A stretch of DNA of 64,000 bases from positions 1-64,000 of the forward strand of contig CAAFUS010000018.1 in NCBI GenBank assembly GCA_900766265.1. Direction: 5' to 3'. Source of the DNA: Pseudomonadaceae bacterium. Lineage in GTDB: Bacteria > Pseudomonadota > Gammaproteobacteria > Pseudomonadales > Pseudomonadaceae. Position 1 is the first letter of the stretch. Each line of letters starts with the position of its first letter. The position numbers and the translations under genes are program-made. This document shows positions 60,188 to 64,000 of this stretch, in pieces. The notes below the pieces were generated by a model. It did no database searches. It was not told where the DNA came from and was given only the letters and a program-made list of their open reading frames with translations.

Positions 60188-60380
60188 CAGGGTCTCCGCG
60201 AATACAGCCCGGGCGGCGTCTCGACAGGCCGCCCCGAAGCGATGGCAAACTGCCACACAGTGACAGTTAAGCCGCCAGTAATCAATTCCCCGGACAGCGT
60301 CTGGCTACCTTGCCCCACTGATTCGCTCCTGCTCCGGTCGGTGCAGCCTGGGGCTAGCATCAAGCCAGCCCCGGAGCCGA

Positions 60381-63300
60381 TCAATCCACCCAGACGCGGG
60401 CGTTACGGAACATCCTCATCCAGCCGCCATCCTCTTGCCAGTCGTCTGGACGCCATGAGTTCGTCACCGCCCGGAACACCCGCTCCGGATGCGGCATCAT
60501 GATGGTCACTCGCCCGTCTCGGCTGCTCAGGCCCGTGATGCCACGTGGCGAGCCGCTGGGGTTGGCAGGATAGCGCTCCGTGACCTTGCCGTGGTTGTCT
60601 ACCAGACGCATGGCGACGCAACCCGACAGATCGGCTTCGAGCAGCGCTTCCTCGTTTTCGAACTCGGCATGGCCTTCGCCATGGGCGATGGCGATCGGCA
60701 AACGGGAACCGGCCATGCCCTGCAGGAAGATGGACGGCGAATCCTGCACCTGCACCATCGCGACCCGCGCTTCGAACTGCTCGGAGCGGTTGCGCACGAA
60801 GTGCGGCCAGAACTCGCTGCCAGGTACCAGCTCGTGGAGGTTGGAGAGCATCTGGCAACCGTTGCAGACACCCAGCGCGAAGCTGTCGCTGCGCTCGAAG
60901 AAGCCGCTGAACGCCTCGCGCGCGCGGCTGTTGAAGAGAATCGACTTGGCCCAGCCTTCGCCGGCGCCGAGCACGTCGCCATAGGAGAAGCCGCCGCAGG
61001 CGACCAGCCCCTTGAAGCCGCCCAGCTCAGTGCGCCCGGCTAGGATGTCGCTCATGTGCACGTCGACCGAAGCGAAGCCGGCGCGGTCGAAGGCGGCCGC
61101 CATCTCGGACTGGCCGTTGACGCCCTGCTCGCGCAGGATCGCGATCTTCGGCCGAACGCCTTTCTTGATGTAAGGCGCAGCGACGTCCTGGTTCACGTCG
61201 AAGCTGAGCTTGGCGTGCAGGCCGGGGTTTTCCTCATCGAGCAGCAGGTCGAACTCTTCGTCGGCGCACTCGGCATTATCGCGCAGCCGCTGGACCTGAT
61301 AGCTGGTCTCGGCCCACTGGCGCTGCAGCAAGCGACGATCACCGGTGAAGACATCCTCGCCGCTATAGCGGACCACCACCCGGCCGTTGTTGATCGGCCG
61401 GCCGATGACGCTGACACAGTCGCCGAGCCCGGCCGCGCTGAACTGCGCCAGGATCACTTCGGTATCGTCCTGACGCACCTGGATCAGCGCCCCGAGCTCT
61501 TCGTTGAACAGGATCGCCGGGATCTCCGCGGCGTCCTGGGCGATGCCGTCGAGGTTCAGGTCCAGGCCGCAATGGCCGGCGAAGGCCATTTCCAGCGCGG
61601 TGGTCAGCAGGCCACCGTCGGAACGGTCGTGATAAGCCAGCAGCAGGCCATCGGCGTTCAGGCCCTGCACGACGGCGAAAAAGGCCTTCAGGTCCTCGGC
61701 ATCGTCGACATCCGGCGCGTGGCGACCCAGCTGGCCGTACACCTGCGCCAGGATCGAGCCGCCCATGCGGTTCTGGCCGCGTCCAAGGTCGATGAGAATG
61801 AGGTCGGTCTCGCCCTTGTCCAGGCGCAGCTGCGGCGTCAGCGTCCGGCGCACGTCGGTCACCGGCGCGAAGCCCGAAACGATCAGCGACAGCGGCGAGG
61901 TCACGCTCTTGTCCACGCCTTCGTCGGACCAGCGGGTCTTCATGGACATCGAATCCTTGCCGACCGGGATCGTGATGCCGAGCTCGGGGCACAGCTCCAT
62001 GCCCACGGCGCGCACGGTGTCGTACAGGCGCGCGTCCTCGCCGGGGTGGCCGGCGGCGGCCATCCAGTTGGCGGACAGCTTGATGTCGCCGAGCTTGCCG
62101 ATCGGCGCGGCGGCCAGGTTGGTCAGCGTCTCGCCGATGGCCATGCGGCCCGAGGCCGGTGCGTCGAGCAGCGCGAGCGGCGTGCGCTCGCCCATGGCCA
62201 TCGCCTCACCGGTGTAGACGTCGAAACTGGTGGCGGTCACCGCGCAGTCGGCGACCGGCACCTGCCACGGGCCGACCATCTGGTCGCGGGCCACCTGGCC
62301 AGTGATGCTGCGGTCGCCGATGGTGATCAGGAAGCTTTTGCTGGCCACCGCGGGATGGTGCAGCACGCGCCCGACGGCCTCGGTGAGCTCGACGCCCGAC
62401 GGTTCGAAATCATCGCCCAGCGCGCCTTCGCGGCTGGCGCTGCGGTGCATGCGTGGGGCCTTGCCCAGCAGCACGTTGAGCGGCATGTCCACCGGCTTGT
62501 TGCCGAAATGGCTGTCCGACACCGTCAGGCGAGGCTCCTCGGTCGCCTCGCCGACCACCGCGAACGGGCAGCGCTCACGCTCGCAGATGGCCTTGAAACG
62601 TTCGAAGTCGGAGGCATCGACGGCAAGCACGTAGCGTTCCTGGGATTCGTTGCACCAGATCTCGTGCGGTGCCATCCCCGGCTCGTCGTTCGGGATGTTG
62701 CGCAGCTCGAAGCGCCCACCGCGCCCGCCATCGTTGACCAGCTCTGGGAAGGCGTTGGAAAGACCGCCGGCGCCAACGTCGTGAATGAACTTGATCGGGT
62801 TGCGCTCGCCGAGCTGCCAGCAACGGTCGATCACTTCCTGGCAACGACGCTCCATCTCGGGGTTGTCACGCTGCACCGAGGCGAAATCCAGATCGGCCGA
62901 ACTGGTGCCGGTCGCCATCGATGACGCGGCGCCACCGCCCAGGCCGATGAGCATGGCCGGGCCACCGAGCACGATGAGTTTGGCGCCCACCGAAATCTCG
63001 CCCTTCTGCACGTGCTCCTCGCGAATGTTGCCCATACCGCCCGCCAGCATGATGGGCTTGTGGTAGCCGCGTACTTCCTCGCCCCGCGGCGTCTGCACCG
63101 CCTGCTCGAAGGTACGGAAGTAGCCGGTGAGCGCCGGACGGCCGAACTCGTTGTTGAACGCGGCGCCACCCAGCGGCCCCTCGATCATGATGTCCAGAGC
63201 GGTGACGATGCGCTCGGGCTTGCCGTAGGGCTTCTCCCAGGGCTGCAGGAACCCCGGGATGTTCAGGTTGGACACGGTGAAACCGGTCAGGCCGGCCTTC

Positions 63301-64000
63301 GGCTTGGCGCCGCGCCCGGTAGCGCCTTCGTCGCGAATCTCGCCGCCGGAGCCGGTCGAGGCGCCCGGGAACGGAGCAATGGCGGTCGGGTGGTTGTGCG
63401 TTTCAACCTTCATGAGGATATGCACGGGCTCCTGGGTCGCCGCGTACTCACCACTCTCCGGGTTGGGGTAGAAGCGTCCGGCCACGTTGCCGACGATGAC
63501 CGCGGCGTTGTCCTTGTAGGCCGAGAGCACGCCCTCGCTGTGCATCTGGTAGGTGTTCTTGATCATGCCGAACAGGGACTTTTCCTGGCTTTCGCCATCG
63601 ATGTCCCAGCTGGCGTTGAAGATCTTGTGACGGCAGTGTTCGGAGTTCGCCTGGGCGAACATCATCAGTTCGATATCGTGCGGGTTGCGCCCCAATTCGC
63701 CGAAGCTCTTGACCAGATAGTCGATTTCATCATCGGCCAGCGCCAGGCCGAGGTCGGCGTTGGCGCGCTCCAGCGCGGCACGGCCACCGGCAAGGACGTC
63801 CACGGCGGCCAGCGGCTTGGGCTGTGCATGGCTGAACAGCGTCGACGCGTCCTCGAAGCGCTCCAGAACCAGCTGGGTCATGCGGTCGTGCAGCATTGCG
63901 GCGATCAGTGCCGCATCCGAGTCTGACAGCTCGCCGGCCACGTAATAGGCGATGCCCCGCTCCAGGCGCTGGATCTTGGTCAAACCGCAGTTGCGGGCGA
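60381..64000 (-). CDS. purL: Phosphoribosylformylglycinamidine synthase PurL (N-terminus beyond window)
   Basis: PurL converts FGAR and glutamine to FGAM in purine synthesis. The large single-chain enzyme (about 1298 residues) is cut by the right edge: the frame stays open through 64000 (ARNCGLTKIQR), so about the first 95 residues are missing and the TTG at 63983 is not the true start. Present are the synthetase domains (NSEHCRHKIFNASWDIDG, KVETHNHPTAIAPFPGASTG, GLGGGAASSMATG, DRSDGGLLTTALEMAFAGHC) and the C-terminal glutamine amidotransferase with Cys in FALGVCNGCQML and His in IAIAHGEGHAEF. No frameshift is seen. Confidence 0.97.
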   Translation of the reverse strand, partial: ARNCGLTKIQRLERGIAYYVAGELSDSDAALIAAMLHDRMTQLVLERFEDASTLFSHAQPKPLAAVDVLAGGRAALERANADLGLALADDEIDYLVKSFGELGRNPHDIELMMFAQANSEHCRHKIFNASWDIDGESQEKSLFGMIKNTYQMHSEGVLSAYKDNAAVIVGNVAGRFYPNPESGEYAATQEPVHILMKVETHNHPTAIAPFPGASTGSGGEIRDEGATGRGAKPKAGLTGFTVSNLNIPGFLQPWEKPYGKPERIVTALDIMIEGPLGGAAFNNEFGRPALTGYFRTFEQAVQTPRGEEVRGYHKPIMLAGGMGNIREEHVQKGEISVGAKLIVLGGPAMLIGLGGGAASSMATGTSSADLDFASVQRDNPEMERRCQEVIDRCWQLGERNPIKFIHDVGAGGLSNAFPELVNDGGRGGRFELRNIPNDEPGMAPHEIWCNESQERYVLAVDASDFERFKAICERERCPFAVVGEATEEPRLTVSDSHFGNKPVDMPLNVLLGKAPRMHRSASREGALGDDFEPSGVELTEAVGRVLHHPAVASKSFLITIGDRSITGQVARDQMVGPWQVPVADCAVTATSFDVYTGEAMAMGERTPLALLDAPASGRMAIGETLTNLAAAPIGKLGDIKLSANWMAAAGHPGEDARLYDTVRAVGMELCPELGITIPVGKDSMSMKTRWSDEGVDKSVTSPLSLIVSGFAPVTDVRRTLTPQLRLDKGETDLILIDLGRGQNRMGGSILAQVYGQLGRHAPDVDDAEDLKAFFAVVQGLNADGLLLAYHDRSDGGLLTTALEMAFAGHCGLDLNLDGIAQDAAEIPAILFNEELGALIQVRQDDTEVILAQFSAAGLGDCVSVIGRPINNGRVVVRYSGEDVFTGDRRLLQRQWAETSYQVQRLRDNAECADEEFDLLLDEENPGLHAKLSFDVNQDVAAPYIKKGVRPKIAILREQGVNGQSEMAAAFDRAGFASVDVHMSDILAGRTELGGFKGLVACGGFSYGDVLGAGEGWAKSILFNSRAREAFSGFFERSDSFALGVCNGCQMLSNLHELVPGSEFWPHFVRNRSEQFEARVAMVQVQDSPSIFLQGMAGSRLPIAIAHGEGHAEFENEEALLEADLSGCVAMRLVDNHGKVTERYPANPSGSPRGITGLSSRDGRVTIMMPHPERVFRAVTNSWRPDDWQEDGGWMRMFRNARVWVD

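Noticed and set aside
60188..60380. A gene in the gap between the NIF3-like gene and purL
   Set aside because: Only short frames without ribosome binding sites or family features were seen.
61056..62924. A 622-residue open frame on the + strand opposite purL
   Set aside because: A typical antisense shadow with no domain sequence; purL is intact on the other strand.

Overview
The window looks like conserved chromosomal core of a high-GC gammaproteobacterium of the Pseudomonas/Stutzerimonas (P. stutzeri) group. Supporting signs are a proline utilization module with a PutA lacking a DNA-binding domain, a complete algU-mucA-mucB-mucC-mucD block beside nadB, lepA-lepB-rnc-era-recO-pdxJ, the six-gene rnfABCDGE operon joined to nth, and long stretches whose gene order and protein lengths match P. 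aeruginosa from memory. I see no tRNA, rRNA, CRISPR array, insertion sequence, prophage or integrated element. About 63 protein genes are supported, two of them cut by the window edges (putP and purL).

Layout. 1-4708: proline catabolism (putP, putA, AraC-type activator pruR) with a candidate activator site upstream of putA. 4836-9481: a Lon-type protease (asrA) under a heat-shock-like promoter, a chagasin-type inhibitor lipoprotein, and the tRNA wobble-modification pair cmoA-cmoB. 9490-10791: a DUF1127-like protein divergent from a LysR regulator. 10803-16996: pdxJ, recO, era, rnc, a DUF4845-like protein, lepB and lepA, read leftwards as one dense block. 17153-21212: the envelope-stress cluster, with two AlgU-type promoters before algU, divergent from nadB. 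23212-29831: ygfX, sdhE, ygfZ, an HDOD protein, a DUF4142 protein, ung, an orphan periplasmic binding protein, a DsbA-like protein and a small unknown protein. 29907-31871: two crotonase-fold genes resembling dspI and its neighbour. 31875-44303: a YRPP-repeat exported protein, rnfABCDGE-nth, a small acidic PA3496-type protein, gloA, argG, motY, pyrC and rnt. 44373-64000: thrC, hom, a GFA-like protein, dsbC, xerD, a thioesterase, the rpsP-rimM-trmD-rplS operon, ffh, a CcsA-like protein, a CNNM/CorC-type protein, purT, a DUF1289 protein, a gamma-carbonic anhydrase, two NUDIX hydrolases, an L,D-transpeptidase, a NIF3-like protein and purL.

How the genes work together. PutP imports proline and PutA oxidizes it to glutamate. 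AlgU-MucABCD is the sigma-E type circuit that senses envelope damage. Rnf couples ferredoxin/NADH electron transfer to the ion gradient. Hom and ThrC carry aspartate semialdehyde to threonine. The rps/rim/trm/rpl/ffh block serves ribosome assembly and protein targeting. Relative to P. aeruginosa the window joins three separate segments (PA074x-PA078x, PA349x-PA352x and PA373x-PA376x), so the joints near 31872 and 44304 are rearrangement points.

No clearly new multi-gene system stands out. The least ordinary features are non-coding: a two-helical-turn direct repeat overlapping a perfect palindrome upstream of putA; a 4x7 + 9 + 4x7 bp heptad inverted repeat between hom and thrC; and hairpins overlapping the ribosome binding sites of thrC and the GFA-like gene. 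Among proteins the least ordinary are the YRPP-repeat protein, the dspI-like gene, and an orphan binding protein whose 3' end overlaps a convergent DsbA-like gene by 116 bp.
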